A DNA stretch of 64,000 nt from the NCBI RefSeq assembly GCF_018100985.1, contig NZ_JAGJEI010000011.1, positions 1 through 64,000 of the forward strand, in the 5' to 3' direction. This DNA is from Pseudoalteromonas sp. MMG007 (GTDB lineage Bacteria; Pseudomonadota; Gammaproteobacteria; Enterobacterales; Alteromonadaceae). Below the pieces are notes generated by a model. It worked only from the letters and a program-made list of their open reading frames with translations, was not told the origin of the DNA and searched no databases. A program made the translations under genes and the position numbers. Each line of letters begins with the position of its first letter. The stretch's first letter is position 1. Positions 1 to 13,174 of the stretch are shown here, in pieces.

Positions 1-62
1 CTTAAAAAATTCCTAATTAAGAAATTAAAGCCTGACCCACTATTGAGCCAGACAAGCTAAAA

Positions 63-2177
63 TCATATTACAGCGCGAGCTGAAATTATTGTATCTGCAA
101 CCTGTTTAGAGGCTTCAGCGTACTTCAGAAACTCCATAGAGTATGAGGCACGGCCCTGTGTTGCAGATCGTAAAGCAGTTGCATAACCAAACATTTCAGA
201 AAGAGGAACTTGAGCATTAATTTGCTTAAGTCCACCTATTGCATCTTCCATGCCTTCGATCATGCCGCGACGACGGTTAAGGTCGCCAACTACATCACCC
301 ATGTTTGAGTCAGGAGTGATTACTTCAACCTTCATCATTGGCTCTAATAATACAGGGTCAGCTTCTAGCGCCCCGTTTCTCATTGCCATTGAACCTGCTA
401 CTTTAAATGCCATTTCATTCGAATCTACATCATGGAATGAACCATCATATAGAGTCGCTTTAACGCCAAGTAATGGGTAGCCTGCCAGTACACCTTGAGA
501 CATTTGCTCTTGGAGACCTTTGTCTACCGCAGGGATAAATTCTTTAGGAACAGAACCACCTACCGTTTCGTTAACGAACTCATAAGTTGGTGCTTCATCA
601 TCCGAAATATCCATCGGTTCAAGTTTAACCCAGACGTGACCATATTGACCACGACCACCTGATTGACGTATAAACTTCCCTTCAACTTCAACAGTTGAAC
701 GAATAGCTTCTCGGTAGGCAACCTGCGGCTTACCAACGTTACATTCAACACTGAATTCACGTTTCATACGGTCGACAATGATATCTAGGTGAAGCTCACC
801 CATGCCAGAGATTATAGTCTGGCCTGATTCTTCGTCAGTTTGTACGCGAAAAGAAGGATCTTCTGCCGCTAGTTTACCTAGCGCGATGCCCATCTTATCT
901 TGGTCAGCGATTGTGCGAGGCTCAACCGCAACAGAGATAACTGGTTCAGGGAATTCCATACGCTCAAGCGTAATAATAGAATTCGGATCACACAGTGTTT
1001 CACCTGTTGTTACGTCTTTAAGACCAATAGCTGCCGCGATGTCGCCTGCGTAAACTTCTTTGATCTCTTCACGTGAGTTTGAATGCATCTGTACGATACG
1101 GCCAAGTCGCTCACGCTTACTTTTAACTGGGTTATAAACCGCGTCACCCTGTTTAACAGTACCAGAGTAAACACGGAAAAAGGTTAAAGTGCCAACAAAC
1201 GGGTCTGTTGCAATCTTAAATGCGAGTGCAGCAAACGGCGCTTTATCATCAGCTGGACGTTCTTCCTCAGTACCATTTTCTAAGATACCTTGGATTTGTT
1301 TCACTTGTGTTGGTGCTGGCATGTACTCAACAACGCCATCAAGCACAGCTTGAACGCCTTTGTTTTTAAATGCGCTACCACACGTAATGGGAACAATCTC
1401 GTTCGCTAATGTGCGTTGACGTAAAGCAGATTTAATCTCTGCTTCACTTAACTCTTCACCTTCTAAGTACTTATCCATTAGTTCTTCAGAGGCTTCAGCT
1501 GCACTTTCAACTAAATGAGAGTGCCATTCTTCAGCTAACTCTTGAAGTTCTGCCGGTATTGCCTCATAAGAGAAAGTCATACCTTGGTCCGCTTGGTTCC
1601 AGTTAATGGCTTTCATTTTTATAAGGTCAATTACACCTTTAAAGTCGTCTTCAGCGCCAATTGGCAACTGGATTGGAACAGGCGTTGCTCCAAGACGAGA
1701 TTTCACCTGGCTAACAACCGTTAAGAAGTCAGCGCCCGTGCGATCCATTTTATTTACGAAGATCATTCTCGGAACTTCGTATTTGTTCGCTTGACGCCAA
1801 ACTGTCTCAGTTTGCGGCTGTACACCTGATGAAGCACAAAGAACAACTACCGCACCATCTAATACGCGTAAAGAACGCTCTACTTCGATAGTGAAATCTA
1901 CGTGTCCTGGAGTATCAATAATATTGATACGATGGTCGTCAAATTGAGCGTCCATCCCTTTCCAGAAACACGTTGTTGCAGCAGAAGTGATTGTGATACC
2001 ACGCTCTTGTTCCTGCTCCATCCAATCCATAGTTGCGGCGCCATCATGTACTTCACCGATCTTATGAGAAAGACCCGTGTAGAACAGAACACGTTCTGTT
2101 GTGGTGGTTTTGCCTGCATCTACGTGAGCTACTATGCCGATATTACGGTAGCGCTCAAGTGGAGTTGTACGTGCCAT
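63..2177 (-). CDS. fusA: Elongation factor G
   Basis: Translocation GTPase of the ribosome, cytoplasmic, 704 aa, which is the normal length for the family. The P-loop [13 protein letters not shown] lies near residue 17, the switch region with RGITI near 60, DTPGHVDF near 89 and NKMD near 142. Domain IV carries the GGRGQYGHV segment. It is the last gene of the rpsL-rpsG-fusA unit, 27 bp after rpsG. No terminator is visible in the 62 bases beyond its stop, so a further gene (usually tuf) probably follows outside the window. The protein is intact. Confidence 0.98.
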   Translation of the reverse strand: MARTTPLERYRNIGIVAHVDAGKTTTTERVLFYTGLSHKIGEVHDGAATMDWMEQEQERGITITSAATTCFWKGMDAQFDDHRINIIDTPGHVDFTIEVERSLRVLDGAVVVLCASSGVQPQTETVWRQANKYEVPRMIFVNKMDRTGADFLTVVSQVKSRLGATPVPIQLPIGAEDDFKGVIDLIKMKAINWNQADQGMTFSYEAIPAELQELAEEWHSHLVESAAEASEELMDKYLEGEELSEAEIKSALRQRTLANEIVPITCGSAFKNKGVQAVLDGVVEYMPAPTQVKQIQGILENGTEEERPADDKAPFAALAFKIATDPFVGTLTFFRVYSGTVKQGDAVYNPVKSKRERLGRIVQMHSNSREEIKEVYAGDIAAAIGLKDVTTGETLCDPNSIITLERMEFPEPVISVAVEPRTIADQDKMGIALGKLAAEDPSFRVQTDEESGQTIISGMGELHLDIIVDRMKREFSVECNVGKPQVAYREAIRSTVEVEGKFIRQSGGRGQYGHVWVKLEPMDISDDEAPTYEFVNETVGGSVPKEFIPAVDKGLQEQMSQGVLAGYPLLGVKATLYDGSFHDVDSNEMAFKVAGSMAMRNGALEADPVLLEPMMKVEVITPDSNMGDVVGDLNRRRGMIEGMEDAIGGLKQINAQVPLSEMFGYATALRSATQGRASYSMEFLKYAEASKQVADTIISARAVI

Positions 2178-2204
2178 ATGATCCTCTTAAAGGTTAAGGA
2201 CAGA

Positions 2205-2675
2205 TTACCAACGGTAATGTGCGAATGCTTTATTCGCTTCAGCCATACGGTGAACGTCTTCACGTTTCTTAACCGCAGTGCCTTTGTTGTCAGCAGCGTC
2301 AACGATTTCTTGAGCTAAACGTAAGCCCATAGATTTTTCGCCACGCTTACGTGCAGCGTCTACTAACCAACGCATACCTAATGCGTTGCGACGTACTGGA
2401 CGTACTTCAACTGGTACTTGATAAGTTGAACCACCAACACGGCGAGATTTAACCTCTACCTGTGGACGGATGTTATCAAGTGCAGTTTCAAAGATTTCTA
2501 GGTGCGACTTGCCTGATTTCTCAGCAGCCACGTCTAGCGCACCATAAACAATTTTTTCAGCAGTAGATTTCTTGCCGTCTAACATTACGATGTTAACGAA
2601 TTTAGCAAGAAGTTCCGATCCGAACTTAGGATCTGGAAGAATTTTACGTTGACCTATTACGCGTCTTCTAGGCAT
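2205..2675 (-). CDS. rpsG: 30S ribosomal protein S7
   Basis: Primary 16S rRNA-binding protein that nucleates the 30S head, 156 aa, full length. It starts [22 protein letters not shown], typical for bacterial S7, and ends in the basic helix with [15 protein letters not shown]. It sits 97 bp downstream of rpsL and 27 bp upstream of fusA, in the usual str-operon order. In E. coli S7 is the autogenous translational repressor of this operon; the rpsL-rpsG gap is the expected place, but I cannot confirm the RNA fold by eye. Confidence 0.98.
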   Translation of the reverse strand: MPRRRVIGQRKILPDPKFGSELLAKFVNIVMLDGKKSTAEKIVYGALDVAAEKSGKSHLEIFETALDNIRPQVEVKSRRVGGSTYQVPVEVRPVRRNALGMRWLVDAARKRGEKSMGLRLAQEIVDAADNKGTAVKKREDVHRMAEANKAFAHYRW

Positions 2676-2772
2676 TTTGTATCTCCGGTTTATTCAGGTT
2701 TGTCCTTTTGGAACAATCACCCAAAACAATAATTAATAATATTTAGTGCTTGGCCTTACTAACGGAAAACAA

Positions 2773-3147
2773 TTAGCCTTTAGGGCGTTTTGCACCGTAT
2801 TTAGAACGAGCTTGACGACGGTCGCTAACGCCTGCACAGTCAAGTGCACCACGTACAGTGTGAAAACGCACACCTGGTAAATCTTTAACACGACCACCAC
2901 GGATTAGGATTACACTATGCTCTTGAAGGTTATGACCTTCACCACCAATGTATGAAGTTACTTCGAAACCGTTAGTTAAACGTACACGAGCTACTTTACG
3001 TAACGCCGAGTTTGGTTTCTTAGGTGTAGTTGTATATACGCGAGTACATACACCACGCTTTTGCGGACACGCTTTAAGCGCAGCTGAGTTACTTTTAGTA
3101 ACCTTGCTACGACGTGGCTTACGCACTAGCTGGTTAATAGTTGCCAT
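2773..3147 (-). CDS. rpsL: 30S ribosomal protein S12
   Basis: Decoding-centre protein of the small subunit, 124 aa, starting [12 protein letters not shown]. The conserved loops [12 protein letters not shown] and [16 protein letters not shown] are intact, so the two lysines whose changes give streptomycin resistance (K43 and K88 in E. coli numbering) are wild type here. First gene of the str-type operon, with rpsG and fusA following. The 193-bp gap on its upstream side holds the rpoC terminator and, presumably, the str promoter. Confidence 0.98.
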   Translation of the reverse strand: MATINQLVRKPRRSKVTKSNSAALKACPQKRGVCTRVYTTTPKKPNSALRKVARVRLTNGFEVTSYIGGEGHNLQEHSVILIRGGRVKDLPGVRFHTVRGALDCAGVSDRRQARSKYGAKRPKG

Positions 3148-3187
3148 TTAAATAGCTCCTGAAATTAAAATTACTACTGAAAAAAAT

Positions 3188-3250
3188 AAAAAAATCCGCC
3201 CTTTTTACAAGCTTGTAACATACATGCAAGTAAATGGGTGGCGGAATTTT
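3188..3250 (-). terminator. Probable rho-independent terminator after rpoC
   Basis: Reading the minus strand downstream of rpoC there is an AAATTCCGCC arm, a 30-odd base loop with its own small palindrome, then GGGCGGA and a run of T interrupted by one A. It lies between the rpoC stop and the rpsL start and would separate the rpoBC and str transcripts. The stem has one bulge, so efficiency is uncertain. Confidence 0.6.
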
Positions 3251-3340
3251 AATGAGCAAAGTTTAACCTGTCAACCTAAACTGATAGCAAGACAGAATAT
3301 ATCTGCCTTACTATCACTTAATCTATTGATTAAGAACAGT

Positions 3341-6300
3341 TTATTGATTTCCAGACAAATCAGCGTTTAAAGCATCAGTTAGTGCTTGAGTTGCCTCTTC
3401 TGCACTTACTGTTTGCTCTTCAACAACTAAACTTTGCTTACGACGTGCCATGCGATCCTGGTGATACGCAAAACCGGTTCCGGCTGGGATCAAACGACCC
3501 ACTATTACGTTTTCTTTCAGACCGCGAAGCTCATCGCTCTTACCATTCACTGCTGCATCTGTAAGAACACGTGTTGTTTCTTGGAAAGACGCTGCTGAGA
3601 TGAAAGATTCTGTTGCAAGTGATGCTTTCGTGATACCCATAAGTTGTATTTCAAACTTCGCTGGGATTTTACCTTGTTTTTCAAGGTCACGATTAGCGAT
3701 ATTAACGCGAGCTACTTCAATTTGCTCACCCGCTAAGAACTCAGTATCACCACCGTGTATAATTGTACATTTACGGATCATCTGACGGATAATTGTTTCA
3801 ATGTGCTTGTCATTGATCTTAACGCCTTGCAAACGGTAAACCTCTTGCACTTCGTTAACGATGTAGTTAGCAACATGAGTCACACCACGTAGGCGTAAGA
3901 TGTCATGTGGTGATTCAGGACCATCGGCGATAACTTCACCTTTAGACACTTGCTCACCTTCAAACACGTTAAGTTGACGCCACTTAGGAATCATTTCTTC
4001 GTAATGATCGCCTTCAGCTGGAGTAATAACTAAACGCTTCTTACCTTTAGTTTCTTTACCGAAGCTAATAGTACCTGTGATCTCAGCTAAGATAGCTGGC
4101 TCTTTAGGTTTACGCGCTTCAAATAAGTCGGCTACGCGTGGTAGACCACCCGTGATATCACGAGTTTTCGAACCTTCTTGTGGAATACGTGCTAACACGT
4201 CACCAGGGTTTGCAGTCGCACCATCTGTCACTTCAATAGTAGTGAATGAAGGTAAACGTGTTTCTTGCAGACCGCGCTCTTCACTTTCGATGATAAGCTT
4301 AGGCTCTTTCGCATTGGCTTTAGCAAGGTCTTTAACAACAATACGAGTTAAACCGGTTAGTTCATCGGTTTGTGTCTCTGTATTTGAGTCATCGATATCG
4401 CTGAACGATACTTTTGACTTATGCTCAAGAACAATTGGGTGACTATGCGGGTCCCAAGTAGCAACAATGTCGTTACCTTGAACTTCAGCATTGTCTTGCA
4501 CTGTTAATACCGCACCGTAAGGTACTTTATAACGCTCTTTTTCACGACCATAGCTATCAATGATAGTGATCTCAGTAGAACGTGAGGTAATAACAATCTT
4601 ACCGTCTGTGTTTAATACGTATTTAGCGTTGTGCAGTTTTAATGTACCGTTAGTTTTAACTTGTACATTATTTTCAGCTGACGCTCTTGATGCCGCACCA
4701 CCGATGTGGAATGTACGCATCGTAAGCTGTGTACCCGGCTCACCGATTGACTGCGCCGCGATAACACCTACAGATTCACCCGCGTTGATGATATGACCAC
4801 GTGCAAGGTCACGACCATAACACTTAGCACATACACCAAAGTCGTTATCACATGTGATAACTGATCGTACGCGAACTTCATCTACTGAGTGCTCTTCTAA
4901 AAGGTCACACAGTTTTTCGTCAAGCATGATATTACGTTCAACAAGTACTGTGTTAGTACCTGGAATAACGATATCTTCAGCAACAACACGACCAAGAACA
5001 CGTTCACGAAGTGCTTCTACAACATCACCACCTTCAATAAGCGGTTTCATTGTTAAGCCATCTTCTGTGCCACAGTCGTCTTCGTTGATTACCAAATCTT
5101 GTGCAACGTCGACTAAACGACGCGTTAGGTAACCCGAGTTCGCTGTTTTCAGTGCTGTATCGGCAAGACCTTTACGCGCACCGTGCGTTGAGATGAAGTA
5201 CTGAAGTACGTTTAGACCTTCACGGAAGTTAGCCGTGATTGGCGTCTCGATGATTGAACCATCTGGACGTGCCATTAGACCACGCATACCTGCTAGCTGA
5301 CGGATCTGAGCGGCACTACCACGAGCACCAGAGTCGGCCATCATAAACACTGAGTTAAATGACGGTTGCTCTTCTTCTTCACCTTTAGCATTAATAACCA
5401 TGTCTTTTGACAAGTTGGCCATCATTTCACGTGATAAGTTTTCGTTTACACGTGACCAGATATCGATAACTTTATTGTACTTTTCACCAGCCGTTACAAG
5501 ACCTGATTGGAATTGTTGGTTGATTTCAGTTACTTCAGCCTCAGCTGATTCAATGATCTGTGCTTTAACTGGCGGGATAACTAAGTCATCAATACCAATT
5601 GAAACACCTGACTTCATTGCGTAGTGGAAACCGGTGTACATAACTTGGTCAGCAAACACAACAGTGTCTTTTAGACCTAGACGACGGTAACACTCGTTTA
5701 ATAAGCTAGAAATCTGCTTTTTACCTAATGCTTGGTTGATTGACTCAAACGGCATACCTTTAGGTAAAATTAGAGACAGAATCGCACGACCAACAGTAGT
5801 GTCGATGATAGTAATAGTATCTTCTACTACACCGTCTTCGTTCTTAACTGATTGGCTAATACGCACTTTCACGCGAGCGTGAAGTTCTGCATTACCGCTA
5901 CGGTATGCTTTTTCTGCTTCTTTAGGATCTTTAAATACAATGCCTTCGCCTTTCGCATTAATGCGATCGCGCGTCATGTAGTAAAGACCTAATACAACAT
6001 CCTGTGAAGGAACGATGATTGGCTCACCATTCGCAGGAGATAAGATGTTGTTTGTAGACATCATTAGTGCACGTGCTTCAAGCTGCGCTTCGATTGTTAA
6101 CGGTACGTGTACCGCCATTTGGTCACCATCGAAATCGGCGTTGTAAGCCGCACATACTAATGGGTGTAAATGGATCGCTTTACCTTCGATAAGCACAGGT
6201 TCAAACGCTTGGATACCCAAACGGTGAAGTGTTGGTGCACGGTTAAGTAATACTGGATGTTCACGAATTACTTCGTCTAATACATCCCATACTTCCGCTA

Positions 6301-7513
6301 CTTCACGTTCAACCATCTTCTTAGCAGCTTTGATTGTCGTAGCCATGCCGCGACGCTCTAGTTTGCCATAGATAAATGGTTTGAATAACTCAAGTGCCAT
6401 CTTCTTAGGAAGACCACATTGATGAAGCTTAAGTGTAGGACCAACCGTGATTACAGAACGGCCAGAGTAATCTACACGCTTACCAAGTAAGTTCTGACGG
6501 AAACGACCTTGCTTACCCTTGATCATATCAGCAAGAGATTTAAGAGGACGTTTGTTAGAACCTGTTATAGCACGACCACGACGACCGTTATCAAGTAGCG
6601 CATCTACCGCTTCTTGTAACATACGTTTTTCATTGCGTACGATAATATCTGGTGCAGCTAAATCTAATAGACGCTTAAGACGGTTATTACGGTTAATAAC
6701 ACGACGGTAAAGGTCATTTAGATCAGAAGTCGCAAAACGACCACCGTCTAGTGGTACTAATGGACGTAGATCAGGTGGCAATACTGGAAGTACTGTCATG
6801 ATCATCCACTCAGGGTTATTACCTGATTGGTGGAACGATTCCATTAATTTAAGACGTTTAGTGATCTTCTTACGCTTAGTTTCAGAGTTAATTGTTGGTA
6901 ACTCTTCACGCATTTCTGCAATTAATTGGCCAAGATCAAGTTCACGAAGCAAATCTAATACTGCTTCAGCACCCATCTTAGCTTCAAATTCATCACCATG
7001 CTCTTCTAATGAATCTAGGTATTCTTCTTCACCTAAAAGCTGACCACGTTCAAGCGTAGTCATACCAGGCTCAGTTACTACGAATGATTCGAAGTAAAGA
7101 ACACGTTCAATATCACGAAGCGTCATATCAAGCATTAAGCCGATACGTGACGGTAATGATTTTAAAAACCATATATGTGCTACTGGGCTCGCAAGGTCGA
7201 TATGACCCATACGATCACGACGCACTTTAGTAAGTGTAACTTCAACGCCACACTTCTCACAGATCACACCACGGTGTTTAAGGCGTTTATATTTACCACA
7301 TAAACACTCATAATCTTTCACTGGGCCGAAAATACGGGCACAGAATAAGCCATCGCGCTCAGGCTTGAAAGTACGGTAGTTAATAGTCTCAGGTTTCTTT
7401 ACTTCACCGTATGACCATGAACGAACCATGTCTGGTGAAGCAAGACCTATGCGAATTGCATCGAATTCTTCGGTCTTATTTTGTTGCTTCAGAAACTTAA
7501 GTAAGTCTTTCAC
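3341..7513 (-). CDS. rpoC: RNA polymerase beta' subunit
   Basis: Catalytic subunit of RNA polymerase, 1390 aa, slightly shorter than the E. coli 1407. The N-terminal zinc site [19 protein letters not shown] lies near residues 70-88. The catalytic Mg loop [12 protein letters not shown] is near 458-469, and the second zinc cluster [11 protein letters not shown] is near 814-824. The trigger-loop region with [16 protein letters not shown] is present. It lies 104 bp after rpoB with no T-tract terminator between, so the two are co-transcribed. No disruption is seen. Confidence 0.98.
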   Translation of the reverse strand: MKDLLKFLKQQNKTEEFDAIRIGLASPDMVRSWSYGEVKKPETINYRTFKPERDGLFCARIFGPVKDYECLCGKYKRLKHRGVICEKCGVEVTLTKVRRDRMGHIDLASPVAHIWFLKSLPSRIGLMLDMTLRDIERVLYFESFVVTEPGMTTLERGQLLGEEEYLDSLEEHGDEFEAKMGAEAVLDLLRELDLGQLIAEMREELPTINSETKRKKITKRLKLMESFHQSGNNPEWMIMTVLPVLPPDLRPLVPLDGGRFATSDLNDLYRRVINRNNRLKRLLDLAAPDIIVRNEKRMLQEAVDALLDNGRRGRAITGSNKRPLKSLADMIKGKQGRFRQNLLGKRVDYSGRSVITVGPTLKLHQCGLPKKMALELFKPFIYGKLERRGMATTIKAAKKMVEREVAEVWDVLDEVIREHPVLLNRAPTLHRLGIQAFEPVLIEGKAIHLHPLVCAAYNADFDGDQMAVHVPLTIEAQLEARALMMSTNNILSPANGEPIIVPSQDVVLGLYYMTRDRINAKGEGIVFKDPKEAEKAYRSGNAELHARVKVRISQSVKNEDGVVEDTITIIDTTVGRAILSLILPKGMPFESINQALGKKQISSLLNECYRRLGLKDTVVFADQVMYTGFHYAMKSGVSIGIDDLVIPPVKAQIIESAEAEVTEINQQFQSGLVTAGEKYNKVIDIWSRVNENLSREMMANLSKDMVINAKGEEEEQPSFNSVFMMADSGARGSAAQIRQLAGMRGLMARPDGSIIETPITANFREGLNVLQYFISTHGARKGLADTALKTANSGYLTRRLVDVAQDLVINEDDCGTEDGLTMKPLIEGGDVVEALRERVLGRVVAEDIVIPGTNTVLVERNIMLDEKLCDLLEEHSVDEVRVRSVITCDNDFGVCAKCYGRDLARGHIINAGESVGVIAAQSIGEPGTQLTMRTFHIGGAASRASAENNVQVKTNGTLKLHNAKYVLNTDGKIVITSRSTEITIIDSYGREKERYKVPYGAVLTVQDNAEVQGNDIVATWDPHSHPIVLEHKSKVSFSDIDDSNTETQTDELTGLTRIVVKDLAKANAKEPKLIIESEERGLQETRLPSFTTIEVTDGATANPGDVLARIPQEGSKTRDITGGLPRVADLFEARKPKEPAILAEITGTISFGKETKGKKRLVITPAEGDHYEEMIPKWRQLNVFEGEQVSKGEVIADGPESPHDILRLRGVTHVANYIVNEVQEVYRLQGVKINDKHIETIIRQMIRKCTIIHGGDTEFLAGEQIEVARVNIANRDLEKQGKIPAKFEIQLMGITKASLATESFISAASFQETTRVLTDAAVNGKSDELRGLKENVIVGRLIPAGTGFAYHQDRMARRKQSLVVEEQTVSAEEATQALTDALNADLSGNQ

Positions 7514-7582
7514 CTTAGCTCTCCTGTCGGAGTTAATCTTGAGGACGGGTAGTCTCGTCCCTACATTCTATTCAGCCGTAAC

Positions 7583-7610
7583 AGATGCTGCAGGGTTAAC
7601 TGCAGCATCT
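7583..7610 (-). other. Perfect hairpin between rpoB and rpoC
   Basis: AGATGCTGCAG and its exact reverse complement CTGCAGCATCT flank a 6-base loop in the 104-bp rpoB-rpoC gap. No T-run follows in the transcribed direction, so it is not a classical terminator. An RNase processing or mRNA-stability stem is the likely role. A second weaker stem (GGACG...CGTCC) lies at about 7539-7560. Confidence 0.6.
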
Positions 7611-7617
7611 AATTGGC

Positions 7618-10600
7618 TTAATTTTCTTCCAACTCGATGTTGATACCCAGTGAGCGGATTTCTTTCAACAATACGTTGAACGATTCTGGCATACCTGGTT
7701 CCATTTTATGGTTACCATCAACGATGTTTTTATACATCTTAGTACGACCGTTCACGTCATCCGATTTCACTGTTAGCATTTCTTGTAGAGTGTAAGCAGC
7801 ACCGTAAGCTTCAAGTGCCCATACTTCCATCTCACCAAAACGCTGGCCACCGAACTGTGCTTTACCACCCAGCGGCTGCTGAGTAACAAGGCTGTAAGAA
7901 CCAGTAGAACGTGCGTGCATCTTGTCATCAACCAAGTGGTTAAGTTTAAGCATGTACATGTAACCTACAGTTACTTGACGTTCAAACTGATCGCCAGTAC
8001 GGCCATCATAGAGTGTAACCTGACCACTTCTCGGGTATCCACCAAGCTCTAACATGTCTTTGATTTCGTTTTCTTTCGCGCCATCAAATGCAGGAGTAGC
8101 GATTGGTAAACCACCTTTTAAGTTTTCAGCTAAACGACGAATTTCATCATCAGAGAAGCTTGCAATATCTACTTCTTGACGAGATTCACCGATTTCGTAA
8201 GCTTGCTTGATGAATTCACGTAGCTCATGAAGCTCACGTTGTTCCTTCATCATTTCCTCTAAGCGCTCACCAATACCACGTGCAGCTAGACCCATGTGTG
8301 TTTCAAGGATCTGACCGATGTTCATTCGTGATGGTACACCTAGTGGATTCAGTACGATATCTACCGTACGACCTTTATCATCGTATGGCATATCTTCTAC
8401 TGGTACGATAGTCGAGATAACACCTTTGTTACCGTGACGACCCGCCATTTTATCACCTGGTTGGATACGACGTTTAACAGCTAGGTATACTTTAACAATC
8501 TTAAGTACGCCTGGTGCTAAGTCATCACCCTGAGTAATTTTACGACGTTTATTTTCAAACTTCTTATCGTATTCAGCTTTAAGCTCATCGTACTGAGATG
8601 CTAATTGCTCAAGTTCAGCTTGCTTGTCTTCTTCAGCAAGGCTTTGAGTAAGTAGCTTTTCAGCATTCATTGACGCTAAGTTGCTTTCTTCGAAGCCTGA
8701 ATTCACAAGTAACTTGCGAGCACGTCCTAAAACGCCAGCTTCTAAAATGCGGAACTCTTCGTTGAAGTCTTTCTTCGCTTCGCGAAGCTGCATATCTTCA
8801 ACTTCTAACGCACGTTTATCTTTTTCAACACCATCGCGGGTGAAAACTTGTACGTCAATTACAGTACCAGTTACAGAGTTTGGTACACGTAAAGAGCTGT
8901 CTTTAACGTCAGACGCTTTTTCGCCGAAGATAGCACGCAGTAGCTTCTCTTCAGGTGTTAATTGCGTCTCGCCTTTCGGAGTCACTTTACCTACTAGGAT
9001 ATCGCCGCCTTTAACTTCAGCACCAATATAAACAACGCCTGATTCATCAAGCTTGCCTAGTGCAGACTCTCCCACATTCGGAATATCTGCAGTGATCTCT
9101 TCAGGACCTAATTTAGTATCACGGGCAACACACTGTAGTTCTTGAATATGAATAGTCGTTAGACGATCTTCTTCAACTACGCGCTCTGATAGTAAGATTG
9201 AATCCTCGAAGTTGTAACCGTTCCATGGCATGAATGCCACGCGAAGGTTTTGACCAAGGGCTAAATCACCTAAGTCAGTCGAAGGACCATCTGCTAACAC
9301 GTCACCACGAGTAACCGGTTCGCCAACCATACAAGTTGGTTTTTGGTTAATACATGTATTTTGGTTAGAACGTGTGTATTTGGTTAAGTTGTAGATGTCG
9401 ATGCCCGCTTCACCTGGAATGCGTTCTTCTTCATGTACGTTTACAACGATGCGACTTGCGTCAGCATACATTACTTCACCACCACGTTTAGCAACAATCG
9501 TTACACCAGAATCTTTTGCTAGTGTTAACTCAATACCAGTACCTACTAACGGCTTATCCGCTTTCAATGTTGGTACTGCTTGACGTTGCATGTTTGAACC
9601 CATCAATGCACGGTTAGCATCATCGTGTTCTAAGAACGGGATAAGTGCTGCCGCTACAGAGATCACCTGTTGTGGTGATACATCCATATATTGCTGATCC
9701 ATACGACCCATAAAGGTAGATTCACCTTTGTGACGACATGGAATAAGTTCATCAACAAACTCATTGGTTTCAGTTAAGTTTGAGTTCGCCTGTGCGATAA
9801 CAAACTGACCTTCTTCAATGGCTGATAAGTAATCAACTTCATCAGTTACAACACCGTCTACCACTTTGCGGTAAGGTGTTTCTAAGAAACCATAGTCATT
9901 TGTACGTGCGTACGTAGACAATGAGTTAATTAGACCGATGTTTGGACCCTCAGGAGTCTCGATTGGACATACGCGACCGTAGTGAGTTACGTGAACGTCA
10001 CGTACTTCAAAGCCAGCGCGTTCACGAGTTAGACCGCCCGGACCTAATGCAGAAATACGACGCTTATGCGTTACTTCTGATAGCGGGTTATTTTGGTCCA
10101 TAAACTGTGATAACTGAGACGAGCCGAAGAACTCTTTAACCGCTGCCGAAATAGGCTTAGCGTTAATAAGATCTTGTGGCATTATCGCGTCAAGGTCACC
10201 TAAGCTTAAACGCTCACGTACAGCACGTTCTACACGTACTAAACCTACACGGAATTGGTTCTCAGCCATTTCGCCAACACTACGTATACGACGGTTGCCT
10301 AAGTGGTCAATATCATCAACATCGCCTTGACCGTTACGAATAGCAATTAATACTTTCATAACAGACACGATGTCTTCTTTATTTAATGTGCCAGGGCCTG
10401 TATCAGTATCATAACCAACACGGCTGTTGAACTTCATACGACCTACAGTAGATAAGTCATAACGCTCTTCAGAGAAGAACAAGTTCTCAAATAAGGCTTC
10501 AGCCGCGTCTTTCGTCGGTGGCTCGCCTGGGCGCATCATGCGATAAATTTCTACTAATGCTTCTAAACGGTTGCTTGAAGAGTCAATGTTTAATGTATTT

Positions 10601-11643
10601 GACATGTAAGCACCGCTGTCCACTTCATTGATATATAACGTATCAATTTTAGTGTGACCAGCTTTAACCAATTCAGCCATCAATTCTAGAGATAGCTCGT
10701 CATTAGCGTTTGCAATCACTTCACCTGTTGACTCATCAACATAGTTTTTAGCTACAATACGGCCAATGATGTACTCATGTGGTACTTCTAATTGATTAAT
10801 GCCTTTCTTCTCGATGCTCTTGATATGACGTGCCGTAATACGACGACCCGCTTCAACAAGTACTTCACCGTCTTCGCCTTTGATATCAAAAGCGGCAGTT
10901 TCACCACGTAAACGTGAAGGTACAAGTTCCATAAGAACTTTACCGTCAGTTACTTCAAACGCAGTGTTATCGAAGAACATATCTAGGATTTGTTCGCTAG
11001 AATACTCTAGTGCACGTAAAATGATAGACGCCGGTAATTTACGACGACGGTCAATACGAACGTATAGGTTATCTTTTGCATCAAATTCGAAGTCTAACCA
11101 TGAACCACGGTAAGGTATAACGCGAGCGTTATATAATACTTTACCCGATGAATGGGTTTTACCGCGGTCGTTATCAAAGAATACACCAGGGCTACGGTGT
11201 AGCTGAGAAACGATAACACGCTCTGTACCATTGATTACAAAAGTACCGGTATCGGTCATGAGCGGAATTTCGCCCATGTAAACTTCTTGCTCTTTAATGT
11301 CTTTAACTGTGCCTGGAGCTTCTTTGTCCATAACTACAAGACGCAGTTTCACGCGAAGTGGAGCAGAATAAGTCACACCGCGAATTTGACATTCTTTTAC
11401 ATCGAATACTGGCTCACCAATACGATAACTTACGTATTGAAGCTCAGAATTTCCCGAGTAGCTTTTAATTGGGAACACAGAACGGAAGGCAGCTTCCAAA
11501 CCATGATCGCCATCAGCGTCCGGGACTAAGAATTTTTTAAACGATTCTAACTGCGTCGACAGTAAGAAAGGTATATCCAAAACTTGTGGACGTTTACCAA
11601 AATCCTTACGGATACGTTTCTTTTCAGAATAAGAGTAAGCCAT
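7618..11643 (-). CDS. rpoB: RNA polymerase beta subunit
   Basis: Beta subunit of RNA polymerase, 1341 aa, close to the E. coli 1342. The rifampicin region reads [20 protein letters not shown] followed by [13 protein letters not shown], identical to the sensitive type at the usual resistance positions. The C-terminal [13 protein letters not shown] and the [24 protein letters not shown] end (here [14 protein letters not shown]) are intact. It is transcribed after rplL through an attenuator-like hairpin and before rpoC. Confidence 0.98.
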   Translation of the reverse strand: MAYSYSEKKRIRKDFGKRPQVLDIPFLLSTQLESFKKFLVPDADGDHGLEAAFRSVFPIKSYSGNSELQYVSYRIGEPVFDVKECQIRGVTYSAPLRVKLRLVVMDKEAPGTVKDIKEQEVYMGEIPLMTDTGTFVINGTERVIVSQLHRSPGVFFDNDRGKTHSSGKVLYNARVIPYRGSWLDFEFDAKDNLYVRIDRRRKLPASIILRALEYSSEQILDMFFDNTAFEVTDGKVLMELVPSRLRGETAAFDIKGEDGEVLVEAGRRITARHIKSIEKKGINQLEVPHEYIIGRIVAKNYVDESTGEVIANANDELSLELMAELVKAGHTKIDTLYINEVDSGAYMSNTLNIDSSSNRLEALVEIYRMMRPGEPPTKDAAEALFENLFFSEERYDLSTVGRMKFNSRVGYDTDTGPGTLNKEDIVSVMKVLIAIRNGQGDVDDIDHLGNRRIRSVGEMAENQFRVGLVRVERAVRERLSLGDLDAIMPQDLINAKPISAAVKEFFGSSQLSQFMDQNNPLSEVTHKRRISALGPGGLTRERAGFEVRDVHVTHYGRVCPIETPEGPNIGLINSLSTYARTNDYGFLETPYRKVVDGVVTDEVDYLSAIEEGQFVIAQANSNLTETNEFVDELIPCRHKGESTFMGRMDQQYMDVSPQQVISVAAALIPFLEHDDANRALMGSNMQRQAVPTLKADKPLVGTGIELTLAKDSGVTIVAKRGGEVMYADASRIVVNVHEEERIPGEAGIDIYNLTKYTRSNQNTCINQKPTCMVGEPVTRGDVLADGPSTDLGDLALGQNLRVAFMPWNGYNFEDSILLSERVVEEDRLTTIHIQELQCVARDTKLGPEEITADIPNVGESALGKLDESGVVYIGAEVKGGDILVGKVTPKGETQLTPEEKLLRAIFGEKASDVKDSSLRVPNSVTGTVIDVQVFTRDGVEKDKRALEVEDMQLREAKKDFNEEFRILEAGVLGRARKLLVNSGFEESNLASMNAEKLLTQSLAEEDKQAELEQLASQYDELKAEYDKKFENKRRKITQGDDLAPGVLKIVKVYLAVKRRIQPGDKMAGRHGNKGVISTIVPVEDMPYDDKGRTVDIVLNPLGVPSRMNIGQILETHMGLAARGIGERLEEMMKEQRELHELREFIKQAYEIGESRQEVDIASFSDDEIRRLAENLKGGLPIATPAFDGAKENEIKDMLELGGYPRSGQVTLYDGRTGDQFERQVTVGYMYMLKLNHLVDDKMHARSTGSYSLVTQQPLGGKAQFGGQRFGEMEVWALEAYGAAYTLQEMLTVKSDDVNGRTKMYKNIVDGNHKMEPGMPESFNVLLKEIRSLGINIELEEN

Positions 11644-11842
11644 GGGGTTCCTCAGCTTGCTGATCTTTGACCCGACCTGTTCTTGTAAGAACAGACTTAA
11701 CTGGCATCTAAGCCAAGATTTACAACATTTAATTGTTGTTCTAATAAACTCCCCTTCACAACACTAGCAAACTATAAAGCGTTGAAAGTAAAGAGAAAAT
11801 CAGATTTTATTTGAGCTATAGGAATACATCGCTCTATAGCGC

Positions 11843-11876
11843 AAAAAGGCCGGTGATTAAATAATCACCAGCCCTT
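11843..11876 (-). terminator. rplL-rpoB intergenic terminator/attenuator
   Basis: On the minus strand GGCTGGTGATT, a short AT loop and AATCACCGGCC are followed by TTTTT. It lies 38 bp after rplL inside the 271-bp gap before rpoB. In E. coli a leaky terminator at this position sets the ribosomal-protein to polymerase ratio; the position and form here fit that role by analogy. Confidence 0.8.
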
Positions 11877-11914
11877 GCCTGATTTCTCAGGCAGCGAACT
11901 TAGCAAAAGCTAAA

Positions 11915-12277
11915 TTACTTAACCTCAACTTCAGCACCAGCTTCAGTAAGGTCTTTTTGAAGTGCTTCAGCTTCTTCTTTAGATACACCTTCTTTGATAG
12001 GTGCAGGAGCAGCTTCAACAAGCGCTTTCGCTTCTTTAAGGCCAAGGCCAGTTGCGCTACGAACAGCTTTGATTGCAGCAACCTTGTTAGCGCCAGCGCC
12101 AGTAAGGATTACGTCAAACTCTGTTTTCTCTTCAGCAGCTTCAGCAGCTGGACCAGCTACCATTGCAGCTGCAGCAGTTACGCCGAATTTTTCTTCCATT
12201 GCTTCGATAAGAGCAACAACGTCCATTACTGACATTTCAGCAATTGCGTCAAGGATTTGGTCTTTAGTTACAGACAT
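11915..12277 (-). CDS. rplL: 50S ribosomal protein L7/L12
   Basis: Stalk protein that recruits translation GTPases, 120 aa. It has an N-terminal dimerisation helix ([20 protein letters not shown]), an alanine-rich hinge around residues 35-50 and a C-terminal domain with [20 protein letters not shown]. It follows rplJ by 76 bp, as expected for the L10-L7/L12 pair. Confidence 0.98.
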   Translation of the reverse strand: MSVTKDQILDAIAEMSVMDVVALIEAMEEKFGVTAAAAMVAGPAAEAAEEKTEFDVILTGAGANKVAAIKAVRSATGLGLKEAKALVEAAPAPIKEGVSKEEAEALQKDLTEAGAEVEVK

Positions 12278-12353
12278 TACAAATTTCCTAATAATTAACG
12301 GACTCTAGGTCCAAATAAATTTTACACCGAAAGGGAGGTTAAACAGCTTAAAA

Positions 12354-12848
12354 TTAAGCAGCTTGCTCTTCTTTCTGTACACGTACTGCTTCAATTGTTT
12401 TACACAATTTGCCAGCAGACGCTTCTTTCATAGCGCTCATTAAGCGTGCAACAGCTTCGTCGTATGTAGGTAATGTAGCAAGCATTGCTGCGTCTACGAT
12501 GTTACCTTCAAAAGCGGCCGTTTTAAGCTCAAATTTCTCATTCTTTTTCGCGAAATCTGAAAAGATACGCGCAGCAGCACCAGGGTGCTCTGATGAGAAA
12601 GCGATTAAGCTTGGACCAACTAACGAGTCAGATAGACATTCAAATTCAGTACCTTCAACAGCACGTTTTGCTAGCGTGTTACGAACAACTTTCATCCATA
12701 CACCAGCTTCACGAGCTTCTTTACGAAGGGCTGTAATTGCGCCTACTGCTACACCACGAGAATCTGCAACAACTGCAGAAAGAGCACCATTGGCTGCTTC
12801 GTTGACTTCAGCAACAATTGCTTTTTTGCCTTGAAGATTTAAAGCCAT
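12354..12848 (-). CDS. rplJ: 50S ribosomal protein L10
   Basis: Base of the ribosomal stalk, 164 aa, starting [20 protein letters not shown], with a C-terminal helix that would bind L7/L12 dimers. A purine-rich site (CAGGAG) lies about 7 bases before the ATG. The long leader upstream fits autogenous control by the L10-L12 complex as known for gammaproteobacteria. Confidence 0.97.
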   Translation of the reverse strand: MALNLQGKKAIVAEVNEAANGALSAVVADSRGVAVGAITALRKEAREAGVWMKVVRNTLAKRAVEGTEFECLSDSLVGPSLIAFSSEHPGAAARIFSDFAKKNEKFELKTAAFEGNIVDAAMLATLPTYDEAVARLMSAMKEASAGKLCKTIEAVRVQKEEQAA

Positions 12849-13174
12849 GGGTGTTACTCCTGGTTTAATGGGGTTACCGACATTCGGCTTCCCTGTTTTT
12901 ACTCTTCCCCACCAAAATATCTGATGGAGATGCTTTTTACGGCGAGAGCCAGAAGGATTAGGAAAAATCTATCTGGGGATTCACACCGTCTACGTAGGTA
13001 ATCATTAAGGCCGAAACCGCCTACGGTCTTGGACGGAAGCCCAATTTATCGACTTACCAGAGGCGCACCGAAATTATGGACTTCAACCCGAATTCTTTAC
13101 TTTGCCAATTAATAAATTAATCAACAAAATGGCGCAAAATTATAGTATAAATTTCGCGCCATGTAAACACCAAA
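12849..13174 (-). promoter_or_regulatory. rplJ leader (L10-type autoregulatory RNA) and promoter region
   Basis: This is the 326-bp gap between rplA and rplJ. Read on the minus strand it holds several GC-rich paired blocks, such as GGTGCGCCTCTGGTAAG, GGCTTCCGTCC, and CCGTAGGCGG with its partner CCTACGTAGACGG. These lie where enteric genomes carry the L10 leader RNA. A promoter for rplJLrpoBC is expected near its upstream end but I cannot place it firmly. The call rests on position and visible pairing. Confidence 0.65.

Noticed and set aside
10030..10140. Rifampicin-resistance changes in rpoB (and streptomycin changes in rpsL)
   Set aside because: The resistance regions read as the sensitive wild type in both genes.
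12409..12834. 141-codon open frame antisense to rplJ
   Set aside because: Mirror of an alanine-rich ribosomal protein gene with no start signals; the same holds for the many frames opposite fusA, rpoB and rpoC.
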